Source: FEN-1297 sp964498065
GTDB taxonomy: Bacteria; Bacteroidota; Ignavibacteria; Ignavibacteriales; Ignavibacteriaceae
Reading direction: 5' to 3'
DNA: 30,307 bases
Assembly (NCBI GenBank): GCA_964498065.1
Contig: CAZCFZ010000045.1
Coordinates: 1 to 30,307, forward strand
In this document: positions 1-7,882 of the stretch, piece after piece
How positions within the stretch are numbered: position 1 is the first letter of the stretch
How the letters are laid out: each line of letters begins with the position of its first letter
The notes under the pieces: generated by a model
What the model was told of the DNA's origin: nothing
Databases searched by the model: none
What the model saw: only the letters and a program-made list of their open reading frames with translations
Position numbers and translations under genes: made by a program

Positions 1-33
1 AAATAAAAATAACTCCCCATTTAGAAAGGAATT

Positions 34-1353
34 ATGAAAAACTTTTACAAGATTTCGTTTTGGCTTTTGGTGGGTTTTTGCAATTTGTGCCAAGTACAGG
101 CACAATGGGTATTAACAAACGGCTGGTCATTTGATTGCGATAATCCCATGTCTATAGTCGTATCACAGGACAACTCGAAAATTTATACGGGCGATTTCGG
201 ATGCGGTGTTCTTCTTTCAACCGATGACGGATTAAACTGGAAACAAATTAACAATGGTTTGTTAGAATCCGGAACATCCGATAGCCTAAACCAGATCCAA
301 GCAAGATATATCAGCAATCTAGCTTTCTTATTTACAAGCAGAGACAATGCTCTATTTACAGCTACGTACGGAGGTGTCTATAGGTTGAATGGGTCAACCT
401 GGACGGGCAGTGGCTTCAGTAAATATTCCGGGTATAATGCTGTTTACCAATTAGGCATTAAACACAATGGGACATCATTACTTGCATTTATCGGCGATCT
501 AGGAATGTACCGATCTATAAACGACGGCGCAATCTGGACTAAAACCAAGAGTCAACTTTTTAGTCTTCATCCGTATTTTATTATAACTTCCCCTAATGAT
601 TCCCTTATCTTTACAGGCGGTTCTTTTATCCTTCCTTCTGGAGTAGATACTGCGGTCGTATTAGAGTCATCAGATAATGGTGATAATTGGGTTTATGCAG
701 ATTCCGGCCTTACAGGTACCCGAACACTTGCTTTTACTTTCGTTCCGAATGGTAATGGAGGATCAGATCTCCTTGCCGGAACGAATACCGGTATTTTTTT
801 ATCTAAAGACAACGGTTACTCTTGGGTAAAAATTGATTCTATTGCAGTTTCAGCTTTGGCTAAGTCACCTGATGGTGAACATCTGTTTGCAGGCGGGACA
901 AGAGGAGTTTTCATTTCAAACAACAAAGGAAGGACGTGGACTTCCATAGATAATATCTTTGGCAATGTTACCTGCCTTGCAGTTTCTAATAAATACATTT
1001 ACGCAGGAGCAACTTATTCCGGGGTATACCGCAGGCTATTGTCGGAAGTTACCTCTATAGAAATGCCCATAACGACAACACCGACACGATTCAAAATGGA
1101 ACAGAATTATCCTAATCCGTTTAATCCTACAACTACCATTAAATATGAAATTCCTAAAGCTGCATATGTAACGTTGAAGGTTTATGATACAATTGGTAAC
1201 GAAGTAGAAGAATTGGTAAATGAAGAGCAGCAGGCAGGAAATTATAAAGTACAATTTTCAATTGGCAGTAGGCAGTTGGCAAGCGGTATTTATTTTTATC
1301 AAATAAGAGCAGGCAGCCATGTTCAAACGAAGAAGATGCTCCTATTAAAATAA
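34..1353 (+). CDS. Secreted BNR/Asp-box beta-propeller protein with T9SS sorting domain
   Basis: This is a 439-residue exported protein of unknown ligand. Residues 1-23 form a signal peptide (basic start, hydrophobic core, VQA|QW cleavage site), so the mature protein would begin with Gln-Trp. The body (about 25-340) carries Asp-box-like blade motifs such as LLSTDDGLNW, FLSKDNGYSW and FISNNKGRTW, as in sialidase/sortilin-type propellers. These are structural motifs and do not imply sialidase activity, since no catalytic set is visible. Residues 358-439 are a complete T9SS type A sorting domain (NYPNPFNPTTTIKY to KKMLLLK), which directs outer-membrane passage and cleavage. The sequence AAAGGA just before the ATG supports the start. 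The next gene begins 27 bp after the stop and is probably cotranscribed. Seen: motifs and architecture. Inferred: cell-surface or released location. Confidence 0.88.
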   Translation: MKNFYKISFWLLVGFCNLCQVQAQWVLTNGWSFDCDNPMSIVVSQDNSKIYTGDFGCGVLLSTDDGLNWKQINNGLLESGTSDSLNQIQARYISNLAFLFTSRDNALFTATYGGVYRLNGSTWTGSGFSKYSGYNAVYQLGIKHNGTSLLAFIGDLGMYRSINDGAIWTKTKSQLFSLHPYFIITSPNDSLIFTGGSFILPSGVDTAVVLESSDNGDNWVYADSGLTGTRTLAFTFVPNGNGGSDLLAGTNTGIFLSKDNGYSWVKIDSIAVSALAKSPDGEHLFAGGTRGVFISNNKGRTWTSIDNIFGNVTCLAVSNKYIYAGATYSGVYRRLLSEVTSIEMPITTTPTRFKMEQNYPNPFNPTTTIKYEIPKAAYVTLKVYDTIGNEVEELVNEEQQAGNYKVQFSIGSRQLASGIYFYQIRAGSHVQTKKMLLLK

Positions 1354-1380
1354 GAAACATAAAAAATAAAGGTAAAAAAA

Positions 1381-3528
1381 ATGAAAAAATTATTTCTATT
1401 TTCTTTTTTCCTTTTTTTATATGCAGCTACATATCAGATAAACGGTCAGTCTATTACCTGGACAGAAACCTATCCTGCTCAGGCTGATAATTCATGGGTT
1501 ACAACCTCAATGAGTTCGGACGGAAGTAAAATAATTGCCGGAATAAACGGGGGCCGGTTATATATCTCGACAAACAGCGGAAACAGTTGGACAGAAACCC
1601 AGCCGGCCGGAGATTCTGTTAAAAGCTGGCAAACAACTTCTATGAGTTCGGATGGTACTAAAATAATCGCGGGCGTATTGGGAGGCAGATTATATATATC
1701 AACAAACGGCGGAAGCAGCTGGACAGAAACCCAACCTGCAGGTAATGCTGATATTTACTGGCAGACAACCTCAATGAGCTCGGATGGAAGTATAATTATG
1801 GCAGGAGTAGACGGAATAGTTGCAGGGAGATTATATATATCAACAAACGGCGGCAGCAGTTGGACAGAAACCCAGCCTGCCGGAAACGCTGATAAATTTT
1901 GGGCGACAACTTCAATGAATTCGAATGGAAGTATAATGATTGCCGGAGTATATGGGGGCCGATTATATATTTCTACAAATGAAGGTAGTAGCTGGACTGA
2001 AACTAAGCCGGTAGGAAATACTGATGCAAATTGGTATACAGCCTCAATGAGCCCGGATGGAAGTACAGTAATTGCAGGGGCCTATCCAGGCCGATTATAT
2101 ATTTCTACAGATGGAGGAAACAGTTGGGATGAAACCAGACCGGCGGGTGATAATGATAAGAATTGGTATACAACCTCTATAAGTTCAGATGGAAGTAAAA
2201 TAATTGCCGGGATGATAGGAGGCGGTTTATATACTTCGACAGATAAAGGAGGCGGTTGGGCGGAAACCATTCCCCCCGGAACTAATGATAATCCTTGGAT
2301 TACAACCTCAATGAGTTCTGATGGAAGTAAAATTATTACGGGAGTATTGGGAGGCGGATTATACATTTCAACAAACGGCGGAAGCAACTGGAATGAAACA
2401 CAACCTGCAGGTAATTCTTTTAAATACTGGTATACAACCTCAATGAGTTCAGATGGAAGTATAATTATGGCAGGAGTCGGCGAAATAGCTGCAGGGAGAT
2501 TATATATTTCAACGAACGAGGGAAAAAGTTGGAATGAAACCCAGCCTGCCGGAAGTACTGATGAAAATTGGTTTACAACCTCAATGAGTTCGGATGGAAG
2601 TAAAATGATTGCTGGAGTATATGGAGGCCGATTATATATTTCAACAAATGTAGGAAGCAGTTGGGATGAAACCCAGCCTGCCGGNNNNNNNNNNNNNNNN
2701 NNNNNNNNNNNNNNNNNNNNNNNNNNNNNNNNNNNNNNNNNNNNNNNNNNNNNNNNNNNNNNNNNNNNNNNNNNNNNNNNNNNNGCCGGGAATGTTGATA
2801 AGGATTGGATTACAACCTCAATAACTTCCGATGGAAATAAAATGATTGCGGGAGCGTTGGGTGGCAGATTATATATTACATCAGACGGAGGAAGCAGTTG
2901 GTCGGAAACTCAGCCGCAAGGTAACGCTGATCTTAATTGGTATACAACCTCAATGAGTACAGACGGAACTAAATTAATTGCCGGAGTAGATGGTGGGGGA
3001 TTATATTTAAATGATGAACCTTTGCCGGTTGAATTTACTTCATTTACTGAATCAACAAACGGAAGTGAAGTTGATCTGACTTGGAAGACTGCAACGGAAA
3101 TAAATAATTATGGATTTGAAGTACAAAGATTACAAGATTGCAGAATTACAAGATTACAAAATTGGGAGAAAATTGGATTTGTAGAAGGACATGGCAACAG
3201 CAATTCTCCCAAGCAATATTCTTTTATTGATTCAAATCCGGGAAACAGTAAAGTAGAATACAGGCTCAAGCAAATTGATAACAACGGAACTTTTAAGTAT
3301 TCAAAAATAATTGATGTTGCTTTATCAACACCAACAAAATTTGCTTTAGAACAAAACTATCCCAATCCCTTTAATCCAAGTACAACAATTCAATATGATA
3401 TTCCGAAAGAAGAACACGTTGCATTAAAAGTGTACAATATATTAGGTCAAGAAGTTGAAACACTAGTAGATAAAGAGCAGCAGGCTGGCAGCTACAGTGC
3501 AGTTAAAAAACTGGTGCTGTTAAAGTGA
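1381..3528 (+). CDS. Secreted 44-residue-repeat protein with FN3-like region and truncated T9SS domain; interrupted by assembly gap
   Basis: The signal peptide ends near INGQ|S. From residue about 25 to 540 the protein is a string of about 11 visible near-identical 44-residue units. Each has the pattern W-x-ETQPAG, W-x-TTSMSSDGS, IIAGV, GGRLYISTNGGSS, and two units carry three extra residues. The units resemble single propeller blades. The N run falls exactly at an ETQPAG unit boundary, so the true copy number is unknown. Then comes the Ig/FN3-like region common before sorting domains (LPVEFTSFT ... LTWKTATEINNYGFEVQR), and residues 659-715 are a sorting domain. That domain is about 25 residues shorter than its neighbours: after EQQAGSYS it jumps straight to AVKKLVLLK. 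The coding sequence also contains a run of 8-bp units at 3127-3158. The reading frame is open on both sides of the gap, which supports one gene. Confidence 0.85.
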   Translation: MKKLFLFSFFLFLYAATYQINGQSITWTETYPAQADNSWVTTSMSSDGSKIIAGINGGRLYISTNSGNSWTETQPAGDSVKSWQTTSMSSDGTKIIAGVLGGRLYISTNGGSSWTETQPAGNADIYWQTTSMSSDGSIIMAGVDGIVAGRLYISTNGGSSWTETQPAGNADKFWATTSMNSNGSIMIAGVYGGRLYISTNEGSSWTETKPVGNTDANWYTASMSPDGSTVIAGAYPGRLYISTDGGNSWDETRPAGDNDKNWYTTSISSDGSKIIAGMIGGGLYTSTDKGGGWAETIPPGTNDNPWITTSMSSDGSKIITGVLGGGLYISTNGGSNWNETQPAGNSFKYWYTTSMSSDGSIIMAGVGEIAAGRLYISTNEGKSWNETQPAGSTDENWFTTSMSSDGSKMIAGVYGGRLYISTNVGSSWDETQPAXXXXXXXXXXXXXXXXXXXXXXXXXXXXXXXXXXAGNVDKDWITTSITSDGNKMIAGALGGRLYITSDGGSSWSETQPQGNADLNWYTTSMSTDGTKLIAGVDGGGLYLNDEPLPVEFTSFTESTNGSEVDLTWKTATEINNYGFEVQRLQDCRITRLQNWEKIGFVEGHGNSNSPKQYSFIDSNPGNSKVEYRLKQIDNNGTFKYSKIIDVALSTPTKFALEQNYPNPFNPSTTIQYDIPKEEHVALKVYNILGQEVETLVDKEQQAGSYSAVKKLVLLK
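1453..3009 (+). repeat. 132-bp tandem coding repeats (44-residue units), collapsed at a scaffold gap
   Basis: At least 11 copies of a 132-bp unit (two of 141 bp) are read in frame, with strong nucleotide conservation around the codons for TTSMSSDG and RLYIST. The sequences on both sides of the N run carry the same unit-boundary motif (CCTGCCGG before, GCCGGG after). That is what an assembler leaves when it cannot resolve identical copies. Confidence 0.85.
2685..2784. other. Assembly gap (100 N) inside a repeat array
   Basis: Exactly 100 N, the conventional placeholder for a gap of unknown size. It lies at a boundary between two copies of the 132-bp repeat. Confidence 0.99.
3127..3158 (+). 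repeat. Four 8-bp units (AGATTACA-like) inside a coding region
   Basis: The units AGATTACA, AGATTGCA, GAATTACA and AGATTACA follow each other without spacing and lead into AAATTGGG. Three units (24 bp) add eight residues (RLQDCRIT) in front of RLQNWEKIGF, within the Ig/FN3-like region, and the frame is kept. Confidence 0.7.
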
Positions 3529-3907
3529 GAGACGTTATTTCTAATTGTTAAATAGACTAATTGCCGAATTGTTTAAACAATATAATGGCCGTATGGATAA
3601 AGATTCCGAAGTGAAAAATTAAAAATTTATAACTCACGATATGCGGCTTTTGGAATATTGATCGTTAAACTTAAGATAGGCTGATCGGACTCTGACGATA
3701 ACTTGGGAGTAGTGTAATAATTGAATTTATTCCATTATTCTCATCACAAACGATTTTAGGATAATCTGTCTTTAGAAGATAATAATCAAGAACAAAATTT
3801 GAATAACATGAGTTAACTTATAAAAATAATTATTACCTATTGAACCAATCCGGTTCTATTATACGCATTAACATATAGGATATTAAAATGTATTCGAGGG
3901 AAACAAA
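3529..3907. other. Intergenic region, 379 bp, no gene seen
   Basis: No open frame with coding character was found on either strand. It holds a perfect 14-bp palindrome, ATTGTTTAAACAAT (3568-3581), and a small hairpin, GAACC-5-GGTTC (3842-3856), about 50 bp before the next start. It probably contains the promoter of the gene at 3908. No recognisable promoter consensus was found. Confidence 0.5.
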
Positions 3908-6397
3908 ATGGATAAATCTAAATATTACAAATGGTTTTGTATTTTTACTTTTTCACAACTTAGCCCGGTGTTTATTGCTTTTGTTTTACTGTTTAGCATT
4001 ACGGTAAGATGCCAGACAATTGTTGAAAATATGCCTGTTACCAACGGGACTGTTTATTCCGTAGTTAATAACGGAAGAACAATATATATAGGTGGAAATT
4101 TCACTTATATCGGTCCTTATACGGGAAGCGGTGTACCTTTTGATATTAATACGGGTAATGTAAAAAACGGATTTCCCAAAGTAAACGGAGATGTTCACGT
4201 TGTTATACCGGACGGTTCAGGCGGCTGGTATATAGGCGGCCAATTTGATAAAGTAGGCGGAGTAGCCGTAACCAACTCTGCTCATATAAATGCAGATATG
4301 TCGGTTGATCCAAATTGGACTCCCGTTGTAGGTAATTCAGGTTCGGTGGTATATTCATTAGCGAAGTCCGGTTCTACAGTATATATTGGGGGAAATTTCT
4401 TTAACATAGGGGATTCAACAAGATCCTTCCTGGGAGCGGTTAATGCAACCGATGGAAAAGTAACCGGCTGGTATCCCGGCCCTGTAGCCAGTTGGGTTGT
4501 ATCAATGGCAATTTCGGGCTCTACAATATATGTTGGCGGAGCTTGGAAAACCATAGGTGATTCAACAAGAAGCGGCCTTGCTGCCATAAATGCATCAACC
4601 GGAAAAATAAATGCCTGGCATACTGTACTAGGCGGTTACGGGTTAGTGAACTGTATGGTCCTGTCAGGTTCTACACTCTATATCGGCGGAATGTTTGTAA
4701 GTGTTGGTGATTCAACAAGAAATAATTTGGCGGCAATTAATTTATCAACAGGTAAAGTTACTAGTTGGAATCCAGACATTTCAGAGTCCGGGTCTTTACC
4801 AAATGTTAAAGCATTAGCAATCTCAGCTTCAACTGTCTATGCCGGAGGAGCTTTTTCCAATGTTGGTGATTCAACAAGATACGGAATAGCAGCAATTAAT
4901 ATTTCGTCCGGGATCGCTACATCATGGAATCCCATGGGACAATATAATACATGGGTTGATGCTTTAGCAATCTCAGGTTCAACTCTTTATGCCGGAGGAA
5001 ATTTTAATGATATGGGAGATTCGACGCGAAACGGGCTGGCTGCTATAAATTTATCTACCGGTAATGTAACAAGCTGGCAACTATTACCGGACTTTCCCGT
5101 CTTTGCATTGGCAGCAAACGGCTCTACAATTTATGCCGGCGGAAATTTTAATAGTGTGGGAGGTAAAATAAGAAATAATCTAGCCGCTGTTAATGCATCA
5201 ACAGGAAATGTAACAAGCTGGAATCCGGATGTTCTTCTTGGTTCGGTTAACGCTTTGGCAATCTCAGGTTCGATTATATATGCAGGAGGAGGCTTTACCT
5301 ATGTTGGATATCAAAGTCAGCCTTACATAGCGGCAATTGATTCATCTACGGGAAATGTTATGAACTGGGATCCTGGAGTCAATGGTACCGTCCTAGCCCT
5401 AAGTGTATCAGGAACAAATGTATATGCAGGAGGGCAATTTACACAAATAGGAGACTCAACAAGAAATTATATAGCTGCCATTAATAAATCAACAGGTAAG
5501 GCAACCGGTTGGAATCCTAATATCAGCAGCACTTATTTTGGCGCAGGTGTTTGGGCTCTTTTGAATTATGGATCTAAAATATATGCAGGCGGTGTATTTA
5601 CCGGCGTAGGAGATTCAACCCGGAATTTTATAGCGGCTATAGATTCTGCATCAGGGAAAGCTTCCAGTTGGAATCCGAATGCCGATAATGCTGTAAATGC
5701 TTTGGCAGCTTCTGGAAATTTAATTTATGCCGGAGGAAGCTTTTTAAATATTGGAGATTCAACAAGAAATTACATCGCTGCAATTGATAACTCAACAGGA
5801 AAGGCATCTAATTGGAATCCAAATGCAGATTATGATGTTTGGGCTACAAAAGTTTCAGGCAATACGGTATATGTAGGAGGCGGCTTTACAACTATAGGAG
5901 GACAGAATAGAAACGATATTGCTGCTGTTAATATTTCAACTGGAAAAGCAACCGTTTGGAATCCTAACGCAAATTATCCTATTTATACTTTCTCTATAGA
6001 TTCTACAAATAATAGAATATATGCCGGCGGTGCGTTTGGCAGAATTAGTGATGAAGTACGTTCTAATTTTGCCGGTCTTTATTATCAAGCTGTCCCGCTT
6101 CAGGTAAAACCATCTTCATCAGTACCAGCTAAATTTATATTGTATCAGAATTACCCCAACCCGTTTAATCCAACAACAACGATTAAATATATTATTCCAA
6201 AAGCAGAGGATGTAACATTAAAGATTTATGATATACTTGGCAATGAAGTAGAAACGCTGGTAAATAAAGAACAGCATGCGGGAAGTTACAGCGTGCAATT
6301 CCCGATAGGCAGTAGGCAGTTGGCAAGCGGTGTGTACTTATACAGGCTGCAAGCAGGCAGCTATATACAAACGAAGAAGATGATACTTTTAAAATAG
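3908..6397 (+). CDS. Secreted 14-repeat beta-propeller protein (GG-F-IGDSTRN repeats) with T9SS sorting domain
   Basis: 829 residues. The signal peptide is long (about 36 residues, hydrophobic stretch followed by VRC|QT). The body holds 14 copies of a 45-50 residue unit with the order: (I/V)YAGG-x-F, (I/V)GDSTRN, AAIN-x-STG, then T-x-WNP. Units 1, 2, 8, 9, 13 and 14 are the most divergent at the GDSTRN position. Fourteen units would fit two seven-bladed propellers; that is inference. The repeats resemble the DUF5122/delta-60 class of propeller repeats. No catalytic motif is seen. Residues 748-829 are an intact T9SS type A domain including the GSRQLASG segment. The sequence GAGGG lies at a good distance from the ATG. 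The 379 bp before it suggest its own promoter. Confidence 0.87.
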   Translation: MDKSKYYKWFCIFTFSQLSPVFIAFVLLFSITVRCQTIVENMPVTNGTVYSVVNNGRTIYIGGNFTYIGPYTGSGVPFDINTGNVKNGFPKVNGDVHVVIPDGSGGWYIGGQFDKVGGVAVTNSAHINADMSVDPNWTPVVGNSGSVVYSLAKSGSTVYIGGNFFNIGDSTRSFLGAVNATDGKVTGWYPGPVASWVVSMAISGSTIYVGGAWKTIGDSTRSGLAAINASTGKINAWHTVLGGYGLVNCMVLSGSTLYIGGMFVSVGDSTRNNLAAINLSTGKVTSWNPDISESGSLPNVKALAISASTVYAGGAFSNVGDSTRYGIAAINISSGIATSWNPMGQYNTWVDALAISGSTLYAGGNFNDMGDSTRNGLAAINLSTGNVTSWQLLPDFPVFALAANGSTIYAGGNFNSVGGKIRNNLAAVNASTGNVTSWNPDVLLGSVNALAISGSIIYAGGGFTYVGYQSQPYIAAIDSSTGNVMNWDPGVNGTVLALSVSGTNVYAGGQFTQIGDSTRNYIAAINKSTGKATGWNPNISSTYFGAGVWALLNYGSKIYAGGVFTGVGDSTRNFIAAIDSASGKASSWNPNADNAVNALAASGNLIYAGGSFLNIGDSTRNYIAAIDNSTGKASNWNPNADYDVWATKVSGNTVYVGGGFTTIGGQNRNDIAAVNISTGKATVWNPNANYPIYTFSIDSTNNRIYAGGAFGRISDEVRSNFAGLYYQAVPLQVKPSSSVPAKFILYQNYPNPFNPTTTIKYIIPKAEDVTLKIYDILGNEVETLVNKEQHAGSYSVQFPIGSRQLASGVYLYRLQAGSYIQTKKMILLK
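6308..6331 (+). repeat. GGCAGTAGGCAGTTGGCA-type repeat within a T9SS sorting domain (also at 1264, 10382, 18037)
   Basis: The string GGCAGTAGGCAGTTGGCA followed by AGCGGT is identical here and at 1264-1287. Close variants lie at 10382-10405 and 18037-18060, and a more distant one at 12671-12694. It reads as 7-bp units and encodes GSRQLASG. Sorting domains without it (genes at 6548 and 12771) are about two residues shorter at this point. Confidence 0.65.
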
Positions 6398-6507
6398 GAT
6401 CTTGCCGGTTTATGGCTTGTAATTGGTTGATTGTAGTCGGTTGCATATTATTTATTTGAATATTTAACTACACGATCTATAGAAGTTAAAACAAGTATAA
6501 ATAGAAT

Positions 6508-6529
6508 AAATTATTCATGAGAATAATTT
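6508..6529. promoter_or_regulatory. Perfect 9-bp stem-loop in the 5' leader of the next gene
   Basis: The arms AAATTATTC and GAATAATTT enclose the loop ATGA. The hairpin ends just before the purine-rich ribosome-binding stretch of the gene at 6548. It could be a weak terminator for the gene before it, since a T run follows, or an mRNA leader hairpin. The sequence cannot decide between these. Confidence 0.35.
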
Positions 6530-6547
6530 TTAAAAGAGAGAATTATT

Positions 6548-7840
6548 ATGAAAAATATTTTATTTCTTTGTTTATTAATTTTTACCGGATTCGGTAATAT
6601 GAATCTGCTGTTAGCACAATGGGTAAGAATAAATGGCCTTGATAATTTAGTAATTAATTGTGTGGCAGTTGCACCGGCCGGATCAATTTTCGCAGGTACC
6701 GACATTGGAATTTTTAAATATAACGGGACTAACTGGGTACCTGCAGACTCCGGAATGCCAAGTCCGCCTTCCGATATATCTATACTCGTATTTTCCAATG
6801 ATTATTCAACCGTTTTTGCAGCATCGGATACAAAAAGCGGGCTTTACCGATCAACGGATAACGGTGTAACATGGGCTCAACCTGATTCTAACTTGTTAAA
6901 GATTACGGCAATGGTTGCTGCTCACGATGGTTCTATGATTGTTAATGCATCTGCTAATTACAGCGGTAGAATTATTAATGGAATTTTTCATTCAACAGAT
7001 AACGGAATACAATGGGTGCTTGTTGACTCTTCTATAGATGCGTACTTTTTTAATGTAACTTCAGATGGAAAAATCTTTGCCGCAACCGACAGCGGAGTCT
7101 ATCGTTCAACGGATAACGGGCAAAACTGGGTTCAAAACGGGTTATATAATTATGTGATTGCCTCTGCTTTTGCTGCTTCACCTAATGGCTCAACTCTTAT
7201 TGCTTCTTGTGCCGGTTATGTTCCGGGTAAAAATGATACAACTGCTGTATTTGTTTCAACCGATGAAGGCAAAAGCTGGAGGCAAATTAATAATGGTACT
7301 ACAAATTTAACAAGTACTGCCGTCTGGGGGCTGGCAATATCTCCTGTTAATTCTCTTATATTTGCCGGAACTTTCGGCAACGGAATTTTTCTATCTAAAG
7401 ATAACGGGCAAAATTGGATTTCAATCAACGATAGTCTGCCCACTTATGATTATACATCAACCTTTGCATTTTCTCCGGACGGTTCATTAATTTATGCAGG
7501 GACTTACAGCGACGGCATATGGAAACGACCGCTTTCGGATTTAACCTCTGTTGTTTATTCACATACTTCCGTGCCGAATGGCTTCAGTCTCAGCCAGAAT
7601 TATCCTAATCCTTTCAATCCAAGTACGGTTATAAACTATGCTTTGCCTAAATCTTCAAATGTTAAGATTGAGATATTTAATGTGCTTGGTGAAAAAGTTG
7701 CAACTTTAGAAAACAAATATGAAGAGGCAGGTAACCATAAAGTTCAATGGAATGCGGGAAAATATGCCAGCGGAGTTTATCTATATAGATTAAAAGCAGG
7801 GAGTTTTGAAAAAACAAAGAAAATGATACTTATAAAATAG
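6548..7840 (+). CDS. Secreted BNR/Asp-box beta-propeller protein with T9SS sorting domain
   Basis: This 430-residue protein is a structural paralogue of the one at 34-1353. The signal peptide ends LLLA|QW, giving a mature Gln-Trp N-terminus. Blades carry Asp-box motifs: YRSTDNGVTW, FHSTDNGIQW, YRSTDNGQNW, FVSTDEGKSW and FLSKDNGQNW, roughly every 45-60 residues. Residues 351-430 form the sorting domain. It belongs to a different sublineage from most of its neighbours (SSNVKIEIFNVLGEKV, QWNAGKYASG, no GSRQL segment) and is closest to that of the gene at 12771. The start is supported by AGAGAG upstream of ATG. The gene at 7883 follows after 42 bp. The ligand and function are unknown; a surface or secreted location is inferred from the sorting domain. 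Confidence 0.87.
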   Translation: MKNILFLCLLIFTGFGNMNLLLAQWVRINGLDNLVINCVAVAPAGSIFAGTDIGIFKYNGTNWVPADSGMPSPPSDISILVFSNDYSTVFAASDTKSGLYRSTDNGVTWAQPDSNLLKITAMVAAHDGSMIVNASANYSGRIINGIFHSTDNGIQWVLVDSSIDAYFFNVTSDGKIFAATDSGVYRSTDNGQNWVQNGLYNYVIASAFAASPNGSTLIASCAGYVPGKNDTTAVFVSTDEGKSWRQINNGTTNLTSTAVWGLAISPVNSLIFAGTFGNGIFLSKDNGQNWISINDSLPTYDYTSTFAFSPDGSLIYAGTYSDGIWKRPLSDLTSVVYSHTSVPNGFSLSQNYPNPFNPSTVINYALPKSSNVKIEIFNVLGEKVATLENKYEEAGNHKVQWNAGKYASGVYLYRLKAGSFEKTKKMILIK

Positions 7841-7882
7841 AAAAAAGTTCAAAATTAATTTTCCAATTAAAGGAGTGATAAA

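Noticed and set aside
34..1353. Sialidase function for the Asp-box proteins
   Set aside because: Asp-boxes mark the propeller fold only. The arginine triad and catalytic Tyr/Glu of sialidases could not be found.
2082..2387. 101-codon open frame on the minus strand inside the 132-bp repeats
   Set aside because: It is an antisense shadow created by the repeat periodicity, with no ribosome-binding site and low-complexity product.
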